Origin: Anaerobiospirillum sp. NML120449
GTDB taxonomy: Bacteria > Pseudomonadota > Gammaproteobacteria > Enterobacterales > Succinivibrionaceae
Length of the DNA: 64,000 nucleotides
NCBI RefSeq assembly: GCF_023051105.1
Contig: NZ_JALKIL010000001.1
Location: 124,001-188,000 of the forward strand
Reading direction: 5' to 3'
Part shown: positions 9,138 through 19,482 of the stretch, piece by piece
How positions within the stretch are numbered: position 1 is the first letter of the stretch
How the letters are laid out: every line of letters begins with the position of its first letter
The notes under the pieces: generated by a model
Databases searched by the model: none
Told to the model about the DNA's origin: nothing
What the model saw: the letters and a program-made list of their open reading frames with translations, nothing else
Program-made: the position numbers and the translations under genes

Positions 9138-9695
9138 TTAGATATAGAAATCGACGTAGTCGTTGCGCTTTCTCTTTAAAAACTCGCTGACCAGGAAAAT
9201 GCTTGATACCAGCAGGCCGCAGGAGAATGAGGCCAGAATCCACTCAGGCATGGTAAAGCCCAGCAGGCTCCAGTCCAGAGGCTCGCAGGATGCTGTAGGT
9301 GAGAACATCCATGGCAGCCACTGATCAAGAGGCATAAATGAAGGGAAAGATGGCTTGAGCTTGCAGACTGCTCCAAAGCCGCTCTGATAAACGGAGGTCA
9401 TATGGTCAAAGGCCACGATGACACCACCGGCGCTGCCCGTCAGAAAGGTCAGATTTGCAATGTTGCGGAACAGGAAGTTGGTTGGACGTAAAAAGCCAAT
9501 CAGTCCTGCAGCAATAAAGGAAAGATAGAAGGCACGCTCATAGACACAGTTAACGCATGGAGGCAGGCGCAGGTAGTACTGGAAATATAAGCCGGCACTT
9601 TCCAGAATCACACCCAGAAGCAACAGTAATATCCAGGTAATGCGATGGCGCACGAGCGATTGAACAAGATGAAAGAATCCCATATCAAGCCACAT
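9138..9695 (-). CDS. dsbB: Disulfide bond formation protein DsbB
   Basis: Inner-membrane quinone-linked oxidase that reoxidises periplasmic DsbA; 185 aa with four predicted membrane helices (about 20-37, 55-70, 80-97, 150-171). Both redox pairs are present: C47-V-N-C50 in the first periplasmic loop (E. coli CVLC) and C111/C137 in the second (CKLKPSFPSF ... SCEPLDWSLLGFTMPEW). A second possible start is the Met at residue 5; neither has a convincing ribosome binding site. No dsbA is in the window. Ended by the hairpin at 9086. Confidence 0.93.
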   Translation of the reverse strand: MWLDMGFFHLVQSLVRHRITWILLLLLGVILESAGLYFQYYLRLPPCVNCVYERAFYLSFIAAGLIGFLRPTNFLFRNIANLTFLTGSAGGVIVAFDHMTSVYQSGFGAVCKLKPSFPSFMPLDQWLPWMFSPTASCEPLDWSLLGFTMPEWILASFSCGLLVSSIFLVSEFLKRKRNDYVDFYI

Positions 9696-10286
9696 CCTGT
9701 ATCCAGAGAGAATTAATAGGCGCAGAGGCTGCCTGTCATGTAATGTACTTTAAATTGTCAGTAAATAAAAGACCTGTACTGGCGCGGTAACTAATTATCA
9801 CAAGCTCGATAGCGGGCAGCGCAGCTTAAGATTGTGTGCCTTTAATCAGCAAAAGCGCGGATGCAACAAAGGTAAATCTTATCAGGCATGCAGTCCGCAG
9901 TACCAGCGTGCCAAATTATGCCCCTGGATCCAGGGGGTAATATTCTGACTGACTGTCTGCTCATCACTGCGCTCCTGGCTTTTCATAGAACCATGACAGG
10001 TACATGGCATAACTCAGCTCATCTAAGATGCTGTAAGTGGCTTTTGCAACTGGAACAATACAGCTTCACATTGCTGGCGTATGACTGCCAGGATGCTGTA
10101 CACGGCTCAGCCGGAGTACAGTGCAGTAGCAGCAGGTAAGTAAAGGTTTGATGAGAGCCGGAGGTCTGCTTCTTATATCTTTACTGTTATGGGGAATAGC
10201 TATGTAACCTGCCCTTTAAGAGCAGTCTGAGCTGGTTGAGCGGCTGGTGCAGATGCGGACAGGACAAGTAAGAATGAGGTCTCAAT

Positions 10287-10616
10287 GAGCGGGCGCTGTG
10301 CCGTGACGCAGTGAGCCTGTGACTAACAAATTGAGCGAGCGCTGTGCCGTGACGCAGTGAGCCTGTGACTGACATATTGAGTGGGCGCTGTGCCGTGACG
10401 CAGTGAGCCTGTGACTGACATATTGAGCGGGCGCTGTGCCGTGATGCAGTGAGCCTGTGACTGACATATTGAGCGGGCGCTGTGCCGTGACGCAGTGAGC
10501 CTGTGACTGACATATTGAGCGGGCGCTGTGCCGTGACGCAGTGAGCCTGTGACTGACATATTGAGCGGGCGCTGTGCCGTGACGCAGTGAGCTTGTGACT
10601 GACAAATTGAGCGAGC
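10287..10616. repeat. 46-bp tandem array, 7 copies plus partial
   Basis: Units begin with gagc or gagt at 10287, 10333, 10379, 10425, 10471, 10517 and 10563, exactly 46 bases apart, with a partial unit at 10609-10616. Consensus starts gagcgggcgctgtgccgtga and ends ctgtgactgacatatt. Copies differ by only a few substitutions and there are no spacers, so it is not a CRISPR. Because 46 is not a multiple of 3, each strand frame reads a different phase, producing spurious open frames on the minus strand. Confidence 0.95.
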
Positions 10617-11951
10617 TTAACCAGTGATCTGCAGTGTCTGCAGGCGGCTTTTGTATGGCGGTTTCACCTCCCAGCTGCAGGTGCAGCTGCGTGGGGGGAT
10701 GTCATGGCGCGGCTGAAGGGGCAGCTACGTGCAGCTGCATGTTCAGCTGCGCAGAGGGGACTTTGGAGTGAATGCCTGGTTGAGGCGCAGTTAAGTGAAA
10801 GTTGAGTGAACGTTGAGTGAGCGTTGAGCGGGGCGGCAGATGGTGCAAATTAGAGCGGGCGCTGTTGAGTGAAAACCTGGATTGTGGGTTCGAAGGGAGG
10901 TGTTTGATAGCAGATCCGGGGGAGAGATGATACTGGGAACATAACCGTCAATATGGCCGGTTTTTCGATTAGTGCACGGAAAATTGTCGATGAAAACTGC
11001 CTGTTTATCATGATTTATGTTGCGAAAAAGGCACGCACAGTGCACGTAAGATGTTACAGTAAAATTTGCAAAAAATGTGCATGCGGCTTTTTCAGCTTGT
11101 ATGACAGATGTAAAAAGCCTTTTATATCAGCTTTCTATGTGTTTTGCACTGTTATGGTGCCGTGCTTTTGACGCCTTACAGTGTGATGGATATCAATTTT
11201 GCAAGGCTGTTTAACCAGCTGCAATGGACATTTTCATGCAGGGCCTGCAAAGCTCCGTAAACGTTTCAAATTTCAAGAAAATCCAGTATCTACTGGGTTT
11301 TTAAAGGATAAGGGGTATAGGTTGCACGTACGGTATATGTGTTGTTGTGGTACAGATCGTCTGTGTTGGGCTTATTGCAGGGAGGGGCAGTGACAGTTAA
11401 GTGAATGCGCCAAAATGGAGCAAAAGCGATAAACAGGCGATCCCTTATGGTGAGTCAGGGGTGAGTTTTGTTGCAGGCATAATTGTCAGTCGTTATCAAG
11501 GAAAAAGTGATTTTTACACCAGTTTTGCTGTGAATTTGTGGGCTATATCTCATTTTTAAGGGTGATAATTCGCTGTGTTTCACAATTTTGGGCAATTTTG
11601 GGAAAATAAATCTGCAAACTGATTAACATGTACTTACGCTTTCACTCAATTTTTGTTGAGTGATCGTCAATCGGAAATGACAGTGTCAGGTGACAGTTCA
11701 GTCTCTGATGTTGCGCCACCAGAAAGCTCCTTTACAGGACCTGGATGGACAGGCTGCAGCCACCACAGGATTTCCGCAAGTCATCAGGGCTGTTGCCATA
11801 TCAGAATACCTGAGCTGCATTTCTATATATCTCCTCTGGTACTGATCGTCAGCGGTGATACGGCATATACATAATGCCTCAAACTACCACTGCGGCAGTC
11901 TGTGTGATTAGTTAAAGTTTATATAGCCGTCTGAGCAGGCTTGTACATATT

Positions 11952-11996
11952 ACAGAGCTCCTGCTCTGTAAGATTCAGACAGCTGTTATCTGTCTG
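11952..11996. promoter_or_regulatory. Two adjacent hairpins upstream of aspA
   Basis: Perfect inverted repeats 11952-11958/11963-11969 (acagagc ... gctctgt) and 11976-11982/11990-11996 (cagacag ... ctgtctg), about 190 bases before the aspA start. They could be part of a leader RNA or an operator; function unknown. Confidence 0.35.
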
Positions 11997-12185
11997 CCGT
12001 ACCCTGCACTGAGATTATGACGCTTTCGGCAAGTTCCTTTTCATGAACCTGACGGGATGAGTCAGAAAGCAGGGCTGAACCTGTCGCTATCAGTGATTGC
12101 CATTTATTTTCTTTGTTGGAGGCAATGACAGGGGCAGGGCAGACAGAGTTTTTTTGTTAGCTGAGATTGTTTTGGAGGTTTTTCC

Positions 12186-13610
12186 ATGCGCAAAGAACAC
12201 GATTTCATCGGTGAACTGGAAATTGCAGATGACGTTTACTATGGTGTTCAGACTTTCCGCGCCAAGCAGAACTTTGACATTACCGACGAGCATTTAAAGG
12301 ACTATCCAGCCTTTATTTACGGTTATGCCAAGGTTAAGAAGGCCTGTGCCCTCACCAATCACGAGTTAAGCCTCCTCGATAAGGAAAAGTGCGACTTCAT
12401 CTGTAAAGCCTGTGATGAGATCCTCACCGGCAAGTACAACGACCAGTTTGTGGTAGATATGCTCCAGGGTGGCGCCGGTACTTCTACCAACATGAACTCC
12501 AATGAAGTCATTGCCAACATCGGTCTGACTCTGATGGGCCACAAGAAGGGCGAGTACGAGTTCCTTCACCCAAATGACCATGTCAACCTTTCTCAGTCAA
12601 CCAATGACTCTTACCCAACTGCTCTGAAGATCGCCATCTACGATTACATTGAGCAGCTCTTTGAAGGCATCAAGGTATTACGCGACTCCTTCTCCCGTAA
12701 GGCTGAGGAGTTCAAGGACGTCATCAAGATGGGCCGTACCCAGCTGCAGGACGCCGTACCAATGACCGTAGGTCAGGAATTCCACGCTTTCGTAACCATG
12801 CTCGATGAGGACCTCTCCCGTCTTGAGGAAGCCCGTCAGCTGATGCTGGAAGTCAACCTCGGTGGTACTGCTATCGGCACCGGTATTAATGCTCACCCTG
12901 ACTTCTCACGTCTGGTAGTTAAGCACTTATCCGAGATCACCGGCGACAAGTTTGTTTCTTCCTGTGACCTCGTTGCCGCTACCCCTGACTGCTCAGGCTA
13001 TGTTCAGGTAATGGGCGTGTTAAAGCGTATGGCCATCAAGCTGTCCAAGACCTGTAACGATCTGCGCTTATTAGGTTCCGGCCCACGCTGCGGTCTTAAC
13101 GAAATCAACCTGCCTAAGATGCAGCCAGGCTCTTCCATTATGCCAGGCAAGGTCAACCCGGTTATTCCTGAGGTTGTAAACCAGGTCTGCTATCACGTAA
13201 TCGGCGCTGACGTAGCCGTAGGTTTTGCCTCTGAGGCCGGCCAGCTCCAGCTCAACGTAATGGAGCCAGCTATCGCCTACGAGATCTTCAAGTCCATCAA
13301 GATGCTCGACCGTGCCTGCCGTACTCTGGCCACCAAGTGCGTTGACGGTATCACCACCAATGACAAGGTATGTCTGGACTTCGTAATGAACTCCATTGGT
13401 ATCGTTACCGCTCTGAACCCATACATTGGCTATGAGAACTCAGCCTCCATCGCCAAGGAAGCCCTTGAGACCGGCAAGCGTGTCCGCGACATTGCTCTGG
13501 AGCGTGGCCTGTTAAGCGCTGAGCAGCTCGATGAGCTCTTAAGCCCTAAGAACATGTTACAGCCTGAGCTGTCCGCCGAGTCACGTGCCCACTTCGCCAA
13601 GAAGGAGTAA
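12186..13610 (+). CDS. aspA: Aspartate ammonia-lyase
   Basis: Reversible deamination of L-aspartate to fumarate and ammonia; cytosolic homotetramer. 474 aa (E. coli 478). The superfamily signature GSSIMPGKVNP is at residues 315-325, with the catalytic-loop serines S316/S317; the TSTNMNSNEVIAN region (about 99-111) and GRTQLQDAVPMTVGQE (about 182-197) are also as in AspA. The start follows a ttggagg site. Codon use is strongly biased, suggesting high expression. It feeds fumarate respiration and pairs functionally with dcuA downstream, although 2 kb of non-coding DNA separates them. Confidence 0.97.
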   Translation: MRKEHDFIGELEIADDVYYGVQTFRAKQNFDITDEHLKDYPAFIYGYAKVKKACALTNHELSLLDKEKCDFICKACDEILTGKYNDQFVVDMLQGGAGTSTNMNSNEVIANIGLTLMGHKKGEYEFLHPNDHVNLSQSTNDSYPTALKIAIYDYIEQLFEGIKVLRDSFSRKAEEFKDVIKMGRTQLQDAVPMTVGQEFHAFVTMLDEDLSRLEEARQLMLEVNLGGTAIGTGINAHPDFSRLVVKHLSEITGDKFVSSCDLVAATPDCSGYVQVMGVLKRMAIKLSKTCNDLRLLGSGPRCGLNEINLPKMQPGSSIMPGKVNPVIPEVVNQVCYHVIGADVAVGFASEAGQLQLNVMEPAIAYEIFKSIKMLDRACRTLATKCVDGITTNDKVCLDFVMNSIGIVTALNPYIGYENSASIAKEALETGKRVRDIALERGLLSAEQLDELLSPKNMLQPELSAESRAHFAKKE

Positions 13611-15593
13611 GGCTCTTTCAGCTGGCAAGGCAGATGCGTGAGCAAAGGCCTTTCCATAACAGCAGCGGTAACCGGGCAACGCGCCGCACCGCTGCCCTGG
13701 ACCTGACATCAGGTCCAGCACTGCATAAGACATAAAATGCTTTATATGCAGTTTTATATACTGTCAGCATGCCTGACAGTGGCAGAACCGCAGACCGTAT
13801 GTCTGCAGGCTGCCCCCTGAATAACACCGGTGACACGGGCGCGTCTGTCGGCAGCACGGATCCGGAAGTCAGGGATGTTCTTTTGTGCAGTCATGCGTGC
13901 CTGAGGCCGCTGCTGCTTACTGATGGCCGCTAAGGCGGCCATCCCGATTTCTCATCCGGATTATTTCCGGAACTATAACTGACCTGCAAGGCCATATGGT
14001 TTAAACAGGTCGCAAGACCGGACCACTGAGGTCTGTAACGGAGCGCAGTAACAGGTAAGACTCCAGGGGCAGATTTCATTACCCGGCAAGGCAGGAGAGC
14101 ATGAGCAGCCCTTGCTGACATCTCTCCATACAGGAAAAAGAGGTGATTGTCCTTAAATCTGCACAGGCTGTCCTGTCAGGACTGAGCCTGCAGCGCAGAA
14201 AGGAAAAGAGCAGGTCAGGATCAGGGCCACAGACTTAAAGTCCGTAAGAGCAAAAGGCCGCCTGGGCAGCTCAGTTTCACCGGATTTTTCCAGGGTATCC
14301 TCCCTGATGCAGGATAAACATCACCCCACCAGGGGACATCAACAGACAGCACTTTAACCGGTGCTGAAAATTCCAACAAAGAAAAGCCAGGGCAGGAGTG
14401 ATTTTTTGCTCTTGCCTTTTTAGCCATTGATGGTTCTTTGAGGGAAAGGTTTGAGCGACCTGCTATGCAGGTTGCAGCAAACCACAGCCATACCTGTGCC
14501 ATATGCTATGTGCCACGCAACAATCCAGGCTGTCAAAATTGATGTTCACAGAGGGTGTTCTTTATTGTCATCACAGCCGCCACCTCCGGGAGGTTGAGCC
14601 GAAGCTTTGATGAACCATGCTGCTCAGACCCAAGTTGAGCTGGAGTATCCAGCCAGCCAGAATTCCAGATGCAGGTATATCCTGCAGTCATATGCAGGCT
14701 GCTGCAAACGAATGCAGCCGCAACCAGATGTGGCGTAGCCGCAATCAGATGTGGCGAAGGCACAACCAGATGTGGCGCAGCCGCAATCAGATGTGGCGCA
14801 GGCACAACCAGATGTGGCGCAGCCACAACCCAAAGCGCCGCAGATGTACAGCCGCACCCTACAGCGGTGCAGCGGCGCAGCTGTGCAGCCGCAAGCTAAT
14901 GTACAAAGGGACTGCCCTTGCAGACAGAGTCTGCTCTTGCAGATATTTACTAAGGAGCGCAGCACGGGCTGCGTAATACAGGTTTAAGCCGGCTGTTTCC
15001 CCAAGCTCAGGGACAGCAGGCTGCTGACCGGACCAGCTGATACTCAGCTGTTTCACATGCCAGCTGTACGCTGTCAGGGCCGTCAGCATAGTCAAAGACC
15101 ATATGAGCGCAGGTAAATTCCTGCTGCGCTGGTCACTTTGACGCAGGGCGCATCAGTTTGCCGGCCCCGGCTGGCAGTGGTGGAATCAACCTTCCAGCCG
15201 GGCAGGGATATTTGCTGTTCCTGAGGGGCTGATGCAGGGAGCTGTGAAGCTGACTGTTTTTAGATGGCAGTGAGCTCCCATTGTTGAGCCTTTATAAATA
15301 AGAGCTGTTTTTCTTTGTTGCCGATATTAAATCCATTGCAGTCTGATTTTCTGCCGCAACTGATATCACTGTCCGCCAGTCATCCATGACAGATGAACGC
15401 GGGTCATTCACCTCAACTGAACGTGCCACCGGCACAGTAAAGCTTCCTGTTTTCAAGTATCTCCGGTCAGGCTGTTTTTCAGCATCTTTGACTGCAGTGT
15501 CTTGAGTGCAGTTGCTTTGATGAGATGAAAGGCGTGATAGCACTGCGGTCCGGATCAAATCAGGCTGGCCACGCAAGTGGCTAAGGAGAATCT
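13611..15593. other. 2-kb non-coding region between aspA and dcuA
   Basis: Holds a hairpin without a T-run at 13697-13718 (ctggacctga / tcaggtccag), a second at about 13765-13785, a GC palindrome gatggccgctaaggcggccatc-like at 13921, and the 21-bp array at 14725. Several overlapping open frames across the array exist on both strands only because the 21-bp unit keeps every frame open. The dcuA ribosome binding site (aaggag) is at the right end. No clear aspA terminator with a T-tract. Confidence 0.55.
14725..14829. repeat. 21-bp tandem repeat, 5 copies in 42-bp higher order
   Basis: Five units of 21 bases starting at 14725, each beginning cagatgtggcg. Endings alternate between agccgcaat and aggcacaac (fifth: agccacaac), giving a 42-bp higher-order period. 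Both strands stay open through it. There is no ribosome binding site or family match, so coding is unlikely. Confidence 0.9.
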
Positions 15594-17000
15594 ATGGATC
15601 TGTTGCTTATTCTGCGCCTGCTGGTGCTCTTTGGCGTTATCTTCATGGGTATTCGCCTGGGCGGTATGGCCATTGGCTATACAGGTGGTCTTGGTGTCAT
15701 CATTCTCACCGTATTCCTGGGAATGAATGCCGGTGCCATCCCTACCGACGTTATTCTCATCATTATGTCAGTTATTGCTGCCATTACCGCTCTGCAGAAG
15801 GCAGGCGGCCTTGATTACATGGTACGCATCGCTGAAAGGATTCTGAGAAACAATCCAAAATACATTAACTTCCTTGCGCCTACAGTTACCTACGTGCTGA
15901 CCATTCTGGCCGGTACCGGTCACACTGCCTTTGCCATGATTCCTGTAATCGTGGAAGTTGCCAAGGAGCAGGACATCAAGCCTGCCGGTCCTTTATCAAT
16001 TGCCGTAGTATCAGGCCAGGTAGCCATTACTGCTTCCCCTGTATCTGCTGCCGTAGTTTACATGACCGGTGTACTCGAGCCATATGGCTGGTCCTACCCT
16101 GCCTTATTACTGGTATGGCTGGTTACCACCTACGCAGGCTGTATGATTGCTGCTTTCATCATGTCCACCTTCTTTAACAAGGGCAAGCTCTCTGATGACC
16201 CTGTCTACCGTGATCGTGTAGAGGCTGGTCTGACTGCCCCTGTTGGTGCCAGGGAGCGTTCAGAGCTGCCTGAGACCGCCAAGAGTGCCGTGATGATCTT
16301 CTTAACCGGCGTGCTCTTTGTAGTTCTGTATGCCACCTTAATCTCTGACGTTATCCGTGTACCATTTACTCAGTACCTCCAGGCTAACATAGCAGATGGC
16401 GGCAGCATCATCTCCTCAGCACTGCTGGCTGTTTTAGAGCCATTAAAGCTTGCCCGTGACGGCGCCATCATGTCCTTCATGCTGCTGATTGCCACTTTCA
16501 TTGTTATGAAGTGCAAGCTCAACACCGGTGAACTGGCTGATACCCCAACTTTCAAGTCAGGTATGACTGCCTGTATCTGTGTGCTGGGTGTAGCATGGCT
16601 GGGTAACACTTTCGTTGCCGGTTACAGCGATCAGATCCAGGCCTTCTCCAAGGACATCATCTCCGTATACCCAGGCGTTCTGTCCATCGTGCTGTTCTTC
16701 ATCTCAGCACTGTTATACTCACAGGCTGCTACAGCCAAGGCTCTGATTCCAGTAGTTATCGTAGCTCTGGGTATTGATGCCGCTCCAGATCAGGCCTACA
16801 TCCTGGTTGCTTCCTTTGCCGCTGTTTCCGGTCTGTTCATTCTGCCAACCTACCCAACCTTACTGGGTGCTGTACAGATGGACGACACCGGCTCAACCCG
16901 CATCGGCAAGTATATCTTCAACCACTCCATGTTATTGCCTTGCATACTTAGTATCTTCATCTCTGTAGCTCTGGGCTTCGTGATTGCTCCAATCTTCTAA
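15594..17000 (+). CDS. dcuA: Anaerobic C4-dicarboxylate transporter DcuA
   Basis: Inner-membrane transporter for aspartate, fumarate, malate and succinate exchange under anaerobic conditions. 468 aa (E. coli DcuA 433), with about 10-12 hydrophobic segments. It matches DcuA rather than DcuB: GLDYMVRIAERILRNNPKYI, LTILAGTGHTAFAMIPVI, ITASPVSAAVVYM, YSQAATAKALIPV, LFILPTYPTLLGAVQMDD. The hydrophilic loop after KLSDDPVYRDRVEAGL carries the extra residues. The start has a GGAG site. With aspA it forms an aspartate uptake / fumarate generation / succinate export module. Ended by the terminator at 17113. Confidence 0.95.
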   Translation: MDLLLILRLLVLFGVIFMGIRLGGMAIGYTGGLGVIILTVFLGMNAGAIPTDVILIIMSVIAAITALQKAGGLDYMVRIAERILRNNPKYINFLAPTVTYVLTILAGTGHTAFAMIPVIVEVAKEQDIKPAGPLSIAVVSGQVAITASPVSAAVVYMTGVLEPYGWSYPALLLVWLVTTYAGCMIAAFIMSTFFNKGKLSDDPVYRDRVEAGLTAPVGARERSELPETAKSAVMIFLTGVLFVVLYATLISDVIRVPFTQYLQANIADGGSIISSALLAVLEPLKLARDGAIMSFMLLIATFIVMKCKLNTGELADTPTFKSGMTACICVLGVAWLGNTFVAGYSDQIQAFSKDIISVYPGVLSIVLFFISALLYSQAATAKALIPVVIVALGIDAAPDQAYILVASFAAVSGLFILPTYPTLLGAVQMDDTGSTRIGKYIFNHSMLLPCILSIFISVALGFVIAPIF

Positions 17001-19482
17001 GCCTGAGCTCTGATAGTTCAAGTCCGGCGCGGTCAGTCAGCCAGTGCAGACCTGACCGCAGCCAGGATGGATACTCACCGGGCCAGCCCGCATCAGCGGG
17101 CACCATAAAGACAAATCGCAGGAAGCCGCGCTCAGGCGCAGCAACCTGCGATTTTTCGTTTCAGCCCTGTAACCCGTCATCTGATGCCCACAATTTTGGT
17201 CACTAAGGCCTCAAAGGCGCCACACGGGGGCACGCTGGCGCGCACCTGACTGAGGCGCGTCATAAGTTGCCCCATCAATGCACTCCAGCCAGAGGTGCCA
17301 ACCGGCGGCCCGCAGGCGCACCGGCCTGATGTGCGCTATCCGGATGGGCATGGATAAATGCGAGCTGAAAATATCATATGGTACTGCGAAAGCCGTGCAC
17401 ATGGGGCCGGCCATGGGCGCAACGCATTACACCATAAGTTGGTAGCTGAGATTGCTGCAGTCGCCTAAGAGGAAAAGCTCAATTTGCATGCTCCTGCAAA
17501 TCCAGCAGTTACAGTAGCCTGCGGAGCCTTGGAATATCATGTCCTGTCATGTCCTGTCTGTGCGTGATGACTATGGGCTCAGTCAGGAATACCGGCTTCG
17601 TTAGAGGAGCTGGTGGTCAGAACGGCTAAGTCGCCAGGTCTTCAGATGGCTTTTTAGCCATATTTAGGGGTTTTGAGGTGGTTTTGGAGCACTTTTGGGC
17701 CTGAAAGTGGTGATTGACGTCAATTTTGGATTGTTTTGCGTTACTTTTGGCGCAAAAACAGTGCGCCATTTCGTCTCTTGTGTTATTTTATCGTGCGTTG
17801 AGCGGCACAGGGCCGTCTCTTGCAGGTGAAAGTCATGCTGCCCCGGACGAAAAACAAGGGACGGCAGGGATTTTATCGCCTTTTGTTCCTGCAGCGTTTT
17901 TGTGTGCTGCAGGGAGCTGGCACATGCTGCACATGCTTATGCACGCAAAGTCACAAAGATGTGTATTAATAAGTCATTGTGTGCCTTATTGCAGCTTCTG
18001 ACACGCAGACAGCCGTCTGCGTACTGTCCTGTCTGGTCTTTTCTGGTGAAAATCCAGGATTTTTGTGACCGTACAGGACCGTAAGGCTGTTTTTTTTGCA
18101 GTCTTTTGCCAGGAACTTGCAATACATCACAGCGTGAAAAAAAGCCACGCATATAATGAATTTCAGGTAACGATAATTTTCCGTGCAGAACTGTACGCTC
18201 TTTATTAAAGGTGGCTTATAAATTCTGGACGGCTAATTAATATGCGCTTATCTTAACGTTACCTTTTGGGATTATTGTCCTGACTCCCCTGACAACCTGT
18301 TCCGGGCTGTGCCCTGCAAAGGGCACGGCCTGCGAATGCGTCCAGTGCATACGTAATCTTCAGGTGCTCCATGCAGTTTCCAGTATGGCTGACATGTCGC
18401 AGCAGCTGAACTTTTAGCAGCAGCAGGCTGCAGTGCCATGATTACGGTTGCATTTGATGCCACGCAACCAGGGACTGTTGCCAGGTTGAGTCAGTAACAT
18501 GACCTGAACTATGGGGACTGTGAGCTGCTTTCAGGCAGCCACAGAGCAGCTGTCTTTCATTGAGAATGTCAGGCCCCATGTCAGGTCAGCCCTGGCTGAG
18601 CGGTATTAGCCGCATAAGTGCTCCTGGTATGGCGCAGCCATGTACAGGGCAAAATCTCATCCCCGTGTTGCACGGGGCTGAGTCAGCCCGACTCCTTGCA
18701 TTTCCCATTAAAGGAGTCGTCAGGGCCGGAACTGAGCGGTGCCATGCCGCAGCTTCCAGCAATCAGGCCAGACAAAAGGATAATGCTCGCTTTTCCGAAC
18801 TGATACCTCAGGAGAGCACCAGAGACGATTTGACTGCCGGTGAATGCCGGCTGAATATCAGGTTAGCCCGGCTCCAGGTCGGGCACCTGAATATGGCAGG
18901 ACAAGCCCGGATACATGCAGATAAGCCCGGATGTGGCCGGACTTGACCGGCCTCAGGCCGGGTGACCCATGCTGTATGCCGGGGATGCCGGATCTGTCTT
19001 GATGTCAGCAGTAACAGTCTGCTGCAACCCCGCCTTAATCTTTATCTGTCTGTCCCCAAAGCAGTTGTGAAGCATCGTGGCGCTGCCCGGGCTGCCTGTG
19101 AACCTTTCACTGTGCAGCAGTCTCATGCTTTTATCTCATGCTTATTGCACAGTTAAATGCTGTGAGGCTGCAGGTTGTCTCCCTGCTTGTCAGCTTATGC
19201 GGATCTGTATCTGTTTTTGCAAGGCAGGCCGTTTGTCATGGAGCAATCTGATGGCCGGGGCGCGTGCCCCCGGGCATTAATGGAGATGGCCGTGCCGGTG
19301 GTTGTGGTCAGGGCCGTTGTTTGGGTGTTTTAGCTCTGCACTTTTCACATGCTTGCAGTTATGTGTGTCTTATCCTGAAGTGGCCTGCGCTGCAGGTAAC
19401 AGCAGGATCTGACTGGCAGGTAAAAAGTGCCGGGCGGGGGCCGCAAGGTTCCGTGGTTTGGTTATTTAAACGAGTGGATGCT
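17001..19482. other. 2.5-kb non-coding region between dcuA and nhaB
   Basis: After the dcuA terminator I find no gene. Notable structures are a hairpin ccccgtgttgcacgggg (about 18661-18677), a gactcc/ggagtc pair shortly after it, and a cluster of gcccgga(t)-type words at 18868-18960. The nhaB frame is open back to 19264, but only the part from 19483 has homology. Confidence 0.55.
17113..17156 (+). terminator. Rho-independent terminator of dcuA
   Basis: Perfect 10-bp arms aaatcgcagg (17113-17122) and cctgcgattt (17145-17154), followed by ttcgttt. It is 113 bases past the stop. Confidence 0.8.

Larger units (their letters stand above)
9696..12185. other. 2.5-kb non-coding region upstream of aspA
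   Basis: Open frames here are short or arise from the 46-bp array. Contents: the 46-bp tandem array (10287-10616); an 11-bp gttgagtga(a/g)c motif repeated about three times at 10799-10830; an echo of the array (gagcgggcgctgt) at 10853-10865; an AT-richer block (about 10960-11640); two adjacent hairpins at 11952-11996; and the aspA ribosome binding site (ttggagg at 12173-12179). No tRNA or known small RNA recognised. Confidence 0.6.

Noticed and set aside
10187-10605. Three overlapping minus-strand open frames of 78-108 codons with repeating MSVTGSLRHGTAPAQYVSH-like sequence
   Set aside because: They are the same 46-bp DNA repeat read in different frames. The repeat length is not a multiple of 3, there is no ribosome binding site, and no frame is preferred.
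10287-10616. CRISPR array
   Set aside because: Units are contiguous without unique spacers, are 46 bp long, and no cas genes are near.
10875-10900. tRNA T-loop-like gggttcgaagg
   Set aside because: There is no acceptor, D-arm or anticodon arm that can be folded around it.
14533-14987. Repeat proteins on both strands (NQMWRSR, ATSGCA or APHLV units)
   Set aside because: Every frame stays open through the 21-bp array on both strands; composition is biased and there is no start signal or family feature.
19264-19482. N-terminal extension of NhaB by 73 residues
   Set aside because: The family N-terminus aligns at 19483, and the extension is Gly/Arg/Cys-rich translated leader.
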